Made by a program: the position numbers and the translations under genes. The notes under the pieces are model-generated. The model ran no database searches. It was not told the DNA's origin and saw only the letters and a list, made by a program, of their open reading frames with translations. A stretch of 64,000 bases of DNA from Neonectria sp. B-13 (lineage: Eukaryota; Ascomycota; Sordariomycetes; Hypocreales; Nectriaceae): assembly GCA_002682825.1 (NCBI GenBank), contig NOKP01000006.1:1674001-1738000 (forward strand), read 5' to 3'. Of the stretch, positions 35,929-46,892 are shown one piece after another. Every line of letters begins with the position of its first letter. Position 1 is the stretch's first letter.

Positions 35929-37730
35929 CTAAGCATCCTGTTCGCCTTTCGCCTCTGTATCTTCCGGGTCAAAATCCTCTCCAAACTCCGTCACGATCCA
36001 CAGACAAAACTGCTCCCACTCCACCTGCCATTCCTGTATCCTCTTGGCCTTCAATCCAGACCCCAAACTGGCTTCCTTGATTCCCTTCACCCATTCTGCC
36101 TGGTCCTGGTCCTCAAAAGCGGCCCATCTGACGCTGTTCTCAGCCAGACTGCCTAAACCTGCCAGACCCAGGTTTTGCCAGCCCTGAAGCGCTTGCCAGA
36201 AGTCGTGCGACATGCCGGCTGTGTCTTGGCCCAGCATGGCCGGGTCGTCGTTGCAGAGACTGCATGGGACTCCTCGCGCCAATAAAGCGGGAAGAGGATG
36301 GGCCATCACGGAGCCACAGAGGCGGAGCACTTCGTTGGAAATAGGACATGATTCGATAAGAATGCGCTTCTCCTTGACCATGTCAATTAGGAGAGGGTGC
36401 TTGAAGAGGCTGAATCCGTGGCCGATGCGTCGTGTTCCCAGCAGGATGGCATCGAAGAGGTTAGAATCAGTATCCGTGCCATCGCCAAGAGTCTCTCCGG
36501 CGTGGAAAAAGAAGGGGAGATTCACGCCCTCCTGAGCACATTGCTTGCGGAACCAGAACAGCTCTGGCAGTAGATCGGCCAATGGCCGACCCAGGTCTTC
36601 AGGGCCGACGAGATCGAAGCCAGCAATGAGATGAGGGAAAGCCATCTTGGTGGCAATGCAATGGTCCATGCTTTCCACGATTAGGCGAGTGGGCCAGCTG
36701 CGAAGCGTGGTCCAGATAGTCGTTAATCCCCAGAAACCTTGACCTTCAGGTGACTTCTTGAAGCGGGTAATCTCCTCTTCAAGGACCTGGAACATGTGAA
36801 TGTAGTCAACTTCGGGATCTTCTCGACGATCACGGCAATAATTCAGAGGCCAGGTAAACCTACACTCCATCAGAACAGGTTAAGGATAGGAAAACGACGG
36901 ACCTACCGAAGTTCGGCCCAGTTCACGCCGTCATCCTTTAAGGCTTTCATGAGGTGACGCAGGAAGGCCCGGTACATGGGCTCGTAGTGGATAATGGTTG
37001 CAACTACCATGAAACACTTGGAAAACTTGACCCAGATTGCATCAACACCATGGTGCTGTTCATGGATATCGTCGGTCGAGAGAACACACCTGCCCTTGAG
37101 CCACTTGAGAAACCCCGGTCTCCCGCCATCTGGGAACTCATCTGCCACCTTTGTAAGCAGCAAGAAGCGCTCTGGCTCATAGCTATCGTCCCAGATTGAA
37201 CCCTCGGTCAGTTCCTTAGCTCTGAAGCGGAAGCTCAAGACTGCATCCTCCCTTGCTACTTCAGTAGTGAGGGGCTGGTCACTCGACATGTGCATCCCGG
37301 GTGTTCGCAATAGCTCATCCAAGAGAAAGTCAAAATTGACCATGGCATCCATGTGAGCATGCAGCAGGGAGCCCTTGGGCATGCGATGAACAATCTTCCA
37401 AAGGTTGGTGTTCTCCATCCGGTTCTTGGCAAGCATGAACATCATTCCGGGAAAGATGTTCTCGTGTGCTTCACGGGCAAGATCCTCTTCAACTTGAGGT
37501 GTCCAGACGGTGGTGTTTTCATGGTCCCGGATGCGCTCGACAATCGCGCAGGCACGGTTAGCGATGGGCGATAGAGACGCTTTGAAGGACGTATCAGATC
37601 GAGCTGTCTTCTCTTGGGCAATCAAGTTGTCGCGGCCGGAAAGATATTTCTGGAGAAAGGGATCAGAGAGCGAGGGGATCTCTTGAGCGACCTCGTCCCA
37701 CTCCTCGTTGGACATTGTGTACTCCGCCAT
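35929..37730 (-). CDS. Adenosine deaminase-related growth factor (ADGF/CECR1-like) deaminase
   Basis: Two exons, 37730-36907 and 36859-35929, give 584 residues from the first ATG. It is a metal-dependent purine deaminase of the ADGF type, expected to turn adenosine into inosine. Zinc and catalytic motifs are in order: LLHAHMDA (metal histidines), FFFHAGET (metal His and catalytic Glu), RIGHGFSL (catalytic His) and CNDDPAMLG (metal Asp). The N-terminal region preceding the barrel is longer than in classical adenosine deaminase, as is normal for ADGF. Animal ADGFs are secreted, but this model has no signal peptide. The frame upstream of the ATG stays open for 93 codons to 38009 with no ATG. A missing upstream exon or a non-AUG start is therefore possible. 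Confidence 0.87.
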
Positions 37731-39468
37731 TGTGGATGCTCGTATTGCCAACCTCGCTGTGACGGAAGAGGAGGTATCCCGCAAGTACTTGAGCGCAGTC
37801 GAAGTTCCACGAGGAAAGAGTGTCACCTCAGAGGAAGGTTGCTGGAGGGAATCACTCGAACTTCGGCCCAGACCGCAAGAAGAGAAGTGGCTGTGAAGCG
37901 ATTCACCAACCCAATAGGGCAGGTCGATGATGGCGAAAGAGCGGGGACTGTTAGACTGACAGATCAGGCATCCAGGTCCGAGAGACTGCGATTGAGGCTC
38001 TGCTGAGGCTCACTTGAGCTACGGACGGTGCAGGAAACTGACTTCACTGTGCGAACGGAGATGGAATAACGGAACCAGAGGTTATGACGTAGTTTGTCAG
38101 ACGGTTTGGGTTGTGACCCAAGTAGATAACTTAGTTATCTATCTAATTAGTCCGTACGGAATTGGCGGACATCCGGCTTGCGGGCTCGGGCTCGGGCTTG
38201 GACGGAGGAGTTGGTGCGTGAAATGCACGTGACCATGCACCTGCTTGACCTGCCATGTCGCACCAACGACTGTCGATCTTCCAGAGTCGGCCGCTGGTTC
38301 GCTGACCGCAACTCATCACAGTTTCCCCTCATCACCGACATCGTCACACGGCGTTGACCAATGTGCGATCTGAGACATTGTTTCTGACTGTTGGTGGCTG
38401 ATGCATGAGATGACCGAGCCCCCGCAGGTTCCCCTCTTGCTTTCGTGCTACTGCATCTCCTCCTGCGGTTGTGATAACCGTTGTGTCTTCTGTGTCTGCT
38501 GCAGCACCTCAACTCCACAGGAATCCACTCTGCAGAGTGCGGAACGGATCCTTCTGTGGTTCTCTGTTGGTTCTTCGCACTTGGCATGGCACGAACACGC
38601 AGCATGTGAGACATCAGACAACCAACAAACGCAGCAACCAGCACAGCAACCAGCGCAGAAGCGAGCGCTGAAAAACGGCTCAGCCGGTGCATGGATTCAT
38701 GGGCCATTTGCCCTCCGATATCTGCCCGTCTCTAGTGAGCCTGTGGCCCCCAATCCCGCTCTCGATGCCCCTGATCACCTTCTAGTGCCAGTCAGCGATG
38801 CTGCCAATGGATGCATCCCGTCTCTCTCCGTTCTCGTCACCTGCACGGCCGTCACAGTCGTCACAATTGCTCCCATCCTCCAGCACAAGCGCGCTTGGAG
38901 CCCGGCCTCGCGGTGATCAATGCCTTCTCATTCTCCCAACTTACATGGCTTCTATGCGACCCAGTGGTTGAGGGAGTTTGAGCCCTGTTGTTTCCATCCA
39001 CCTTGTGACCTGATGGCCCCATCTCGACCCAGCCAACAGCCATCCGTGCTTCCATCCATGCCTCGAGGGAATGCCACCCGGGGAACACCACGGAGCAACG
39101 GCATTCGTCAATCGAGTTAGTCCAAGCTCACAATGTGATGTAGGAGACTAAGACCACGACAGGAGGCTATAGCCAGGTGGGTAAAGAAGGTAGGGACTCG
39201 GCCTGGGACTCAGACTGTGACATACTTAAAGCTCCTCTTGGTCTCTTCTTTCCATGATCATCTCAATTGCATCGCCACCCACCCTGCTCCTGCCCTCTTT
39301 ACTCTTTGTTCCTTACCTCAACTTCACTTACATCATCTTCCAAGTCCCCCCATCAACTCAAGACTCTCCATTGTCCTAGACTCATATTCCTCCTCACCTC
39401 CACCTCCACCTCACCGCCTCACCTATACTCCTCTCTCCACACACTCAACCACATTCCTAAACCTCAAA
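37731..39468. other. Divergent intergenic region, 1.7 kb
   Basis: Lies between the deaminase gene (minus) and the secreted-protein gene (plus). The part 37731-38009 is an ATG-less open frame continuous with the deaminase. The last 250 bases before 39469 are a long pyrimidine-rich tract (tcctcacctccacctccacc), typical of a highly expressed fungal gene leader. The ORFs at 38147-38916 overlap on both strands and are not called. Confidence 0.45.
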
Positions 39469-39978
39469 ATGGTTTCCTTCAAGCCCATCCTCCTCTTCTG
39501 CTCCTTGGCTGCGGCTGCTGTCCTTCCTCGGGTTAACCAAGACGTGCCGGCCGGGCACTGTTGCTTCACTCTCAACGAGGCATCCACTGGTGCAATCGTA
39601 CAGCAGAACAAACTCGATGGCTTCCTTTACCTCAATGGAGGCAAGCCCGATGGCTGGTACTGCATCAACCTGTCTAACTCGCAAAACATCCTGCTGGACG
39701 ACTTCAACAACGCGTGCTTCCTCGCCCCAGATGGTCTGTTCCAGTGTCTCGACCCTACCATCGGTCCAAACTCTTGGACCTTGAAGAAAAGTGGCAGCAC
39801 CACCTTGCTTGCCCATGACGGAAGCACCACTTTCACCTCATGTCCCAACAAAAACCCTGGCAGGTTGCTATACGGAATCAAGTCTGGTGATTCCTCCCAG
39901 TGCAAAAAGATTACTTTGAAGGCCAAGGGCTTCAAGGGGACTTGCAAGAGCTTTTCGGCTCGATCTTTGGAAGAATAG
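39469..39978 (+). CDS. Small secreted cysteine-rich protein (169 aa), effector-like
   Basis: An intronless gene of 169 residues, ATG in the context caaaATGg after a long C/T-rich leader. A clear signal peptide covers about 1-18 (basic start, then ILLFCSLAAAAV). The mature part has eight cysteines (31, 32, 65, 83, 93, 125, 145, 159), which could form four disulfides. Notable segments are HCCFTL, a Gly-rich turn with GWYC (57-65) and ACFLAPDGLFQC. I recognise a pattern common in uncharacterised secreted proteins of Sordariomycetes, but no domain with a known role. There is no GPI signal and no membrane helix. It is likely exported to the cell wall or outside. An effector role is a hypothesis only. 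Confidence 0.82.
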   Translation: MVSFKPILLFCSLAAAAVLPRVNQDVPAGHCCFTLNEASTGAIVQQNKLDGFLYLNGGKPDGWYCINLSNSQNILLDDFNNACFLAPDGLFQCLDPTIGPNSWTLKKSGSTTLLAHDGSTTFTSCPNKNPGRLLYGIKSGDSSQCKKITLKAKGFKGTCKSFSARSLEE

Positions 39979-40714
39979 ACACCTCCTGTCATTTCGGCGC
40001 TCTGCAAGCCCGGGTGGTTTCTGCTCCAGCCCAGCGACATTGACGTCGTGGGCGATTGGCAGTGTGATGCACGATCTCTCCGTCAGGATCGTCTCGTGGT
40101 TATCTCGGGGAACACCAGCGCCACCTTTTACTTTGAACTTCCGTCTGAATTTCCTCTCTCTCAAAGACACCTACTGGGTTTCGAAGAAGCCAGCCCAAAC
40201 CGGGTCAGCAAGTGTGGTCTTTTTTTTCCACCTCCCTTTCTGCAGCGACCTTCCCTATGGCTATCCTTGCTACGATTGGACGGGCATGGCGCAACAAGCC
40301 CTTTCGGGCTCAAGCATGGCCTGGGAGCTTCTCAGTGATACCCAGGAACACAGCACCTGGGTTGGTGTGTCCATAATCAAGGCCGTTCCGGGTGAACGTG
40401 TTTTGATTGGCACATTCGACTGCTCCTGGCAGATGTTGCAAGAGTCCACCGGGAAGATGACGTTCCGTGCTACGGGACTAAACAGCTGGAACCTCAGATT
40501 TGCTCAGGCGGGCATTGGAAATAGCTGGCATGACGGAGTTGGAGCTTTCATTCACCCTTGCATGCAATGAGCCAGCATGAGTAATCTAGCTGCAAAAGTT
40601 CGTCTTGGGGGTTTCTTGTACATATTTATTCGGTCACACACAAGTCGTAGCCAAATCGTAAAATAAGATGTTATTTACTACCAAATCGGTTCATCCCAAA
40701 CCTGCCATTTTAAC
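39979..40714. other. Convergent intergenic region, 0.7 kb, with overlapping open frames
   Basis: Between the secreted-protein gene (plus) and the acyl-CoA dehydrogenase gene (minus). Besides the 3' untranslated ends it holds an open frame of 167 codons from an ATG at 40067, listed separately. Confidence 0.4.
40067..40570 (+). CDS. Doubtful hypothetical ORF, 167 aa
   Basis: An open frame from the first ATG at 40067 to a stop at 40570. Its second half (from about PYGYPCYDWTGMAQQ) is more protein-like than the first, with Cys, Trp and Gly spread as in a small folded protein. A second open frame overlaps its first half in another phase (40048-40338). The arrangement could be one gene with an unrecognised intron, a decayed gene, or chance. 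No signal peptide, domain or family recognised. Confidence 0.22.
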   Translation: MHDLSVRIVSWLSRGTPAPPFTLNFRLNFLSLKDTYWVSKKPAQTGSASVVFFFHLPFCSDLPYGYPCYDWTGMAQQALSGSSMAWELLSDTQEHSTWVGVSIIKAVPGERVLIGTFDCSWQMLQESTGKMTFRATGLNSWNLRFAQAGIGNSWHDGVGAFIHPCMQ

Positions 40715-42780
40715 TCAAAGCTTCGGAGTTGATTTGCTCGGGGCGCTTCCGTAAACAACTGCGATGTCCCGAGCAAGCCCCTCGCTGGCAGAGACCTTTG
40801 CTCGCCTTCCAACAACACCTTTACTTTCCAAGAAACGAAGGAAGATATCCTGAGACACAGCGTCTGCATCACTGCCGGCATCGACATAGAGAAGCACAGA
40901 GACCAACAAATCGCCTACAGCCCAGAGGATTTCTCTCGCATCGGCCATTAGCTCCCCCGCTGTCTCCTGCACGATGCGGTTCCTCAGTCCCTCCCATTCC
41001 TTCGTAGGGTTCCAGCCGCTTGGTCTCGTCGTCTTTCCCTGGAACTCGAACGCATTCTTAATGAAGTCGCCGAGCGCGTCTAGTGCATCGCTCCCCCCTT
41101 TGGGATGCTTCAACGCCCGAATAAAGTCTGTACTCAGCACGTCCGTCGTTCCCTCCCAGATGGGCAGCACGCTGCAGTCGCGGTGCAGCCGGGCAACGTT
41201 GAGGTACTCCTGCTCTTCGTTGAGGAGGTATCCGACGCCTCCCAGCGACTCCATGCAAGAAAACAGGAGTGCGACGGATGGCTTGCAAACGTAGGCTTTT
41301 GCCAGCTGGGTGAGGACCCGGAGAAGTGGCCCCGTGTGCTTCGCTTGTGGCGTCAAGGCCTTCAGGGCCTGTGATCTGTCGTCGTTGCTCGAGGCAGCAG
41401 GGTGTTCGGAGAGGCCAAGGACCGAGGACGTGAAGATGGTGAGCAGCATCAGTCCCCGGTACTCCGACGTCATCTTGGCAAGGGTCCTCATGTGCAGCGA
41501 GTTCTCAGTCAACTTCATCCTGGTGCCCTTGCCAGCGCCAATCTCCCGCACTCGCGCGTATGCTCGCGCGATGCCAAGGCCGCGACCGACGTAACTCACA
41601 GCTGCCACGGTGGAGTAGATTCGCGTCAGGTTCAGGATGGTGCTGACTTCGTAGATGCCGCGGCCCTCCTGGCCGATGAGCCACCCGCGCATGTCCTCGA
41701 GGACCAGCTCGGCGGTTGGAAGCGGTTGCGTGCCCGACTTGTTCTTCAGCCGCTGAATGCGCACGCCGTTTAGTATCTCGCCGTCGGGCTTGGCGAGGCC
41801 GGTGGAGGTAATCGCCAGGGGATCATGTTTACGCATGGGGGCTACAAACGTCGACAATCCGCCCTTTGAAGTGCGGGCGAGGAGGACGGTCATTTTGGAA
41901 TCGGTCGCCGAGGAGAACCACTTGAACCCGTTGATGCTCCAGGGCCCAAGAGGAATGTCGTCTTTCTTAGAAGCAATCCGAGCCTCCGCGCTTGGCAGTA
42001 ACACGGCCGTCGTCTCGGTCAACGAAACGTCACTTCCGCCGGAGCGCTCCGTCATCCACTGCCCACTGGTCCACGCATGACTCGGGTCTCGCGAGATGAG
42101 ATGCCGGAAGGCGTTCTCAAAGACCTTCTGCTCCTCGGCCGAGAGCCTCGACGCAAGGGCTGGAGTGCGGAGATGCGTCTGTAGAAGACGGGCAGCGCCA
42201 TCCTGCATAGCCGAGGGGCATGTGACATTGGCGCAGGATGCGGTCCAAAGCTGGATACGAAGAAACTGATACGGTCTTGAGAATGAGCCGTAGGGTGTAT
42301 CGTAGCCGGCAGCAACGAATCTGTGCAGGTGTCAGGCTATCCACAGCTGGTGTCTCTGATAGATACGACATACCCATGAGCAAACCCAAAGTCCTGAAGC
42401 CCACGCCAACCCTCTCCGGTGACAAGGTCGCCCTTCCATTGCCCGAACACATCACGGCCTGAACCTTTGAGGTATGGCTTGTTGTGCTCGGCGTCGGTGA
42501 CCCAGGAAAAAACCTGGTCGGAGAGGACTTCATTTCCCAGTTCAGCAACCTCCGACCCGACTTTCCGGACTAGGTCTCCGGGGAGGAAGACTGGCCGAGC
42601 AGTCTAATTAGCAAACGAGGTCTCCTTGCAGAAAAAAAGCAAGAACAAGTCTGGCTGCGGGTAAAATTAGGGATTCTCACGCTTGAAGCATCTCTGAAAG
42701 GTGGCATCATCGTAAACCTGGTTCTCCAGGACGGGCGGCTTCTGAAAGAAGCCCTTGTCCGCGCCTGACGACTCCATCAT
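40715..42780 (-). CDS. Acyl-CoA dehydrogenase family protein (AidB-like)
   Basis: Three exons on the minus strand (42780-42681, 42590-42374, 42320-40715) give 640 residues. It is an FAD enzyme of the acyl-CoA dehydrogenase superfamily. The flavin-binding WMTERSGGSDVS segment and the NGFKWFSSATDSKMTVLLAR strand belong to the middle domain. The C-terminal helical domain carries ESLGGVGYL and LPIWEGTTDVLS. Extra N- and C-terminal parts and the GGSDVS motif point to the AidB/adaptive-response branch rather than the beta-oxidation dehydrogenases. In bacteria AidB protects DNA from alkylation; the role in fungi is not settled. No mitochondrial presequence is evident. Two ATGs stand side by side at the start. 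Both introns keep frame exactly (for example HG|FVAAGYDTP). Confidence 0.85.
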
Positions 42781-44683
42781 GGATGGCGAGGCTTCTAACG
42801 GAGCAAAAGGTGCGAAATTACCATTTCCCATGCGAAAGGAGCAAATCCCGCGCTGGCTTAAGTAGGACGGCCGAGTCTATCTATCACAGGTCTGGGGGTT
42901 TGCAGTTCGTTCCCCGTCCGCCGTTTCGACGTGGGGTAAGCTCAGTTCAACCGAGGCATCGCACGCCCAGGTCAGGCAAGCTGGGCGGAAGTAATTCCGT
43001 CGACATGGCCACACCCTTTAGCCAGGCCATCGAAAATGGGACATGGTGAGCAACTGGGGGAGGCCTTGACAGGCATGGATTTATCATTTGTGTCTAGGAT
43101 GGTTTGAGGCCATGCAGGTTGTCATGTTCTGGTACTTTTCTCCCGAACTTTGTGGAAATACCCCAGAATTGACGGGGAAAGCGTCCGCTTTGGGTCCACC
43201 CCGAGTTGCAGGTCACATATCATGAATAGGTAAGCTAGAATATAGCACTTGACACATTCTTATTTGGGGTTAGGCCTTATACTACAGGGCCAGGGTTATC
43301 TCGTCAATTGCCTACAGGGTGGGTATTGGTTTTCCCTTAACTCATCAAACAGAAAGAATAAACATCAGCAGCCAGCAGCTACCGCTTTAGATGAGGGTCA
43401 GGCACTCACCACTCAGACACCAACCCTGCAGTTTGATTATTAAGATAAGGAGACGAAGCATCTTGATTCACTCATCTACAGCACCCAACCATTAAACCGT
43501 ATTTTCTATTCATAGACCAACTAGCATCGAATATTTTGACATCCCATACCAGCTGAATCCAATCCGCCTACAAGGCACTATAGCGGGGTTTTCCGTGCAG
43601 CACAGACGGAAGAATACGTGTGCTTGCACAAGCCACTCTGAAAGTGGAGTTGCGGCTCCAGACACGGCAGTCGCTAGATGAAGACTATTACGACGTTCGG
43701 CGAAGGCGATACTGAGGTACGCGATAGTGTTCATTTCAGTTCTTGCAGGAGACGTGCAAACTGTCGCCAACTGTGTCCAAGCTCCTGGTGTTGGTGTCAC
43801 TTACAAAAAGGTGTGGTCATGTGTCGCTTTGTAGCGTGTGATTAGGTAGAGAGCTGGGGAATGGCAAGACATTCAGCATCGTCCAAAGTCAGCTCAGAAT
43901 CCAGACTTTACTCACGGTTCCATGGCGCACATCATCGACCGGGATTCCACTTCTGATCGGTGCCGCAGCATGGCAAAAGAATGCCGGTAGGTTTTTCGTT
44001 CGCCTTGTCCGAAAACAAGAAACCTTGGCCTACGTGTGATTTCTCGGCAAAGGCGTGGCATGATGGCCTACAACGTGAACGCGCGTTGGAACCGGTCTTG
44101 GAACGGTTGAAGCGGCACTCTCAAAGTAGTTCGAGCTTTGGCCTCTACACACAAACCTGGGGCGTGATGGATGGCTGGATTATTACCCATCTTGGCCTCG
44201 CGACATCATTCGTGTTTCAGATGAGGCCGCATTTGCTTGGTTCGCTGGCCACACCCATCCATCGCCAGCGCGCCCTTGTCCGCATGACCTCATTTTCTGC
44301 CCGCGAGTCCCAGTGACTTGGATGAGCCACCGTCCAACGCGACGCCGCCAGGTCAACGTGTCAAAAATCTACGCGCCTCCAAGCCATCGGGCTGTGAAAA
44401 AAGAGGGAAAACCGGCTTCCCAACAGTTCTCTGCTGAGGCGTCACGAGTTCCTTCAAGAACTGGGCCACATGAGACAGGTCGGGGTTTTGCTATTGGGTT
44501 GGGATAAATAATGGGTGGTGTTCCCCGTCTAAAGCTGGGGTTCGAAGTATCGCAGTGCTGTCTCTCAATCAAAAAGCATCTCATCCATAAATAAAAAAGA
44601 CTTTTTCTATTAGTCGCCCTCCCAGAGCTGTGTTTTCCAGCAAAGTTCGCTGCACTCCGACTTACAACGCCCTAGCTTCCATC
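42781..44683. other. Divergent intergenic region, 1.9 kb
   Basis: Lies between the acyl-CoA dehydrogenase gene (minus) and the MARVEL gene (plus). A taaataaaaaa stretch at about 44589 is a possible core element of the MARVEL gene. The open frame at 43960-44316 has no domain and is not called. Confidence 0.4.
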
Positions 44684-45245
44684 ATGGCTCTCGATCGCAT
44701 CGTCAGCATGGCCCTCCGCGCCGCGGAGCTGGTCTTCGCCGCCATTGTCGCCGGTGTAACTGGCGAATACCTCCACAAGTCCAACGCCAGTAGCTGGGAC
44801 CTCGGCCGCTTCATCTACACCGAAGTGGTTGCCGCGCTCTCGATACTGCTCGCTCTGATATGGTTGATTCCGTTCTCCGGTACTTTTATCCACTGGCCCG
44901 TGGACATCTTCATCAGCATACTCTGGTGGGTTTCCTTTGGCCTGCTGGTCGACGTAAGTTGTCACCCTCCTATGCAACCCACCTTGATACTCCCTAGCTA
45001 ACGACTGGGCTTGTTAGTTGATCGGCACTGGTTGCGGTGGCATCTTCGACTGGAACAACGTCGCCCCGCGCGGAGACCAGTGCGGCAAGTTCAAGGCCGA
45101 CATTGCATTTGCCTTCCTGTCGGCCCTGCTGTGGCTTGTCTCTGCTCTTGTTGGATTCTTCTGGGTGCAGAAGCGCGAGCGCCGCGTGGCTAGAGCCGAC
45201 GCCGCCTACTCCCGCCGCCACCGCTGGTACCGCAGCCGTGCCTAA
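44684..45245 (+). CDS. MARVEL-domain membrane protein (165 aa)
   Basis: Two exons, 44684-44953 and 45018-45245, give 165 residues. Four hydrophobic segments are visible at about 14-26, 48-62, 73-89 and 126-143. This is the four-helix MARVEL layout. A Cys-containing loop before the last helix (GTGCGGIFDWNNV ... DQCGKFK) is typical of fungal members, and a basic cytosolic tail (KRERRVARADAAYSRRHRW) ends the protein. MARVEL proteins of fungi sit in the plasma membrane or in eisosome-like domains and help to organise the membrane. The intron lies between helix 3 and the loop. The exact function is unknown. Confidence 0.82.
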
Positions 45246-46892
45246 GCGGGTCGGTCTGGTCTAAGCCAGAAAGACGAAACGCAACTCCAACTTGGTCAAC
45301 ATACTATGTACTCCATGCTGGGTGTGGAGGGGACAGAAAGTAGTGTGCCAATGTCTGGACTGGAATGGCATTTTCCTTGAGTTTTGGTTCGGTCTGGTAG
45401 GTTGGGAGCTTGGAGCTTGGCTGGTCTTGGGCTACGAGCGCTTCGTTCTCAGTACTTGGCAACGACGGGAAACGGCATTTCTGATGGTTCACGAAACACG
45501 ACTGCGTCTTGCAGCACATGATTTATTTCTTTACACTGTACCTAGTTCTAATTCCCGAATGATACCACAATACGAAATATGGCTTGATTGCTGTCACACA
45601 ATTTCCTCGTGTTTGATGCACTTAGCTGACGTCACTCTCAACCTCAAGTTGGACCAGGACTGGCCATCGGCACTCATACCCAGTTTCTGAATACCGATCG
45701 TTGTTTCGATCGAGCTCTTTCACGTGTGCCCGCAAACCCGTATGCCAATGTCAGTCCCGTCCAAAAGGCCATTCAACGTTACTGTCCAGAAGCCACTGGA
45801 AGATAAGCACTGACTGTACTGTTCCGAGCAGAGCACGAAATAGGGTCTACAGCAGCCGCCCATGTCATCGAGATCCCAACCCTCACTGGGCCGTCCAATA
45901 TCCTTTTTGGGCCGCGCCAGGACCTTGGAAGAGGGGGAAGCTGCCGAGTCCGCGTGCAAGAGGCAAAGAGTAGCCGTCATTGTGGCACACCCGTGACCAT
46001 GGTTTTCCTTCCGAGCTGCAGAGTTCTACAGTACGAGTGGCTTGACTGGCTTCTTAGAGAGGCCGCCTGTCCAGCATTGCGTCCTCCTCATTCGCCAAGA
46101 GGGCCATTGTTGAAGCCGCAACGGGAAGAATCTGCTCCTTCCCCCTCTTCCACAAGGTGCGACGCCACGACATCGATGATGCAACCTTGCAGAGCTTGCA
46201 GGGAAAGTGGCAGCTTACGCCACCACAGCCACAGAGCACCACATTCCCCCAACCCTGCCTGCCATGATCAGCAAGCACCTGCGTCACTAGGCTCCATCAA
46301 ATTGCCGTTTAAACCTCATCCGTCCTCCGCTCACCAACGCCGTGCTCCACCTTACCACGTCGTACTCCACAGTCTCCTTGGCGGGAAATCGTATCGAGAA
46401 TCTGTGCCCGCTCTTACGTGCATCAACAACGTCACTACCCGATTATAATGACGCTGAGATATTTGCGATCGGAGAATGCCAATGCCAAATGTTCGAAATC
46501 CAATACTGGCGTGCCGGGCCATGGACAGGGTTCGTGGCAATGGCCATTGGACGAGAACCACAGATCTGTTTGATCATGTACGCCATGACGCAGGATGAAG
46601 TCAGTGGTTGGCCAGGATTCCAGGAACTGACCAGAGGTCTGTACCTCGTTTGATGCTAACCATGGCGGCAGAGGGGGAAAACCTGGATGTGAGTTTGTGA
46701 ATGAGGGCCCGTTGTAGGACAGATACAGAATCAGCTATATAAGATCAAAGGATCCCAATCATCAAAGCTTTCTTCTTCTCATCATCACAACAACACCATC
46801 ACAACAATACCCCAAAGATACCCATCTCCCACTACACTCAAGATACCCATACTTCACACTCAAAACACAAAACACATCCAACACTCTTCATC
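45246..46892. other. Intergenic, 1.6 kb
   Basis: 3' flank of the MARVEL gene and promoter of the repeat-rich protein gene. The last 150 bases change to an A/C-rich leader (acacaaaacacatccaacac). Open frames inside show no domain. Confidence 0.45.
46736..46743 (+). promoter_or_regulatory. TATA box of the repeat-rich protein gene
   Basis: Reads TATATAAG, about 150 bases before the ATG at 46893. It is followed by an A/C-rich leader without T-rich stretches. A strong TATA box with such a leader is typical of induced, abundant fungal transcripts. Use is inferred. Confidence 0.5.

Noticed and set aside
38147..38916. Overlapping open frames on both strands upstream of the secreted-protein gene
   Set aside because: No domain, low complexity (Gln/Pro/Ser), and no consistent intron or start context.
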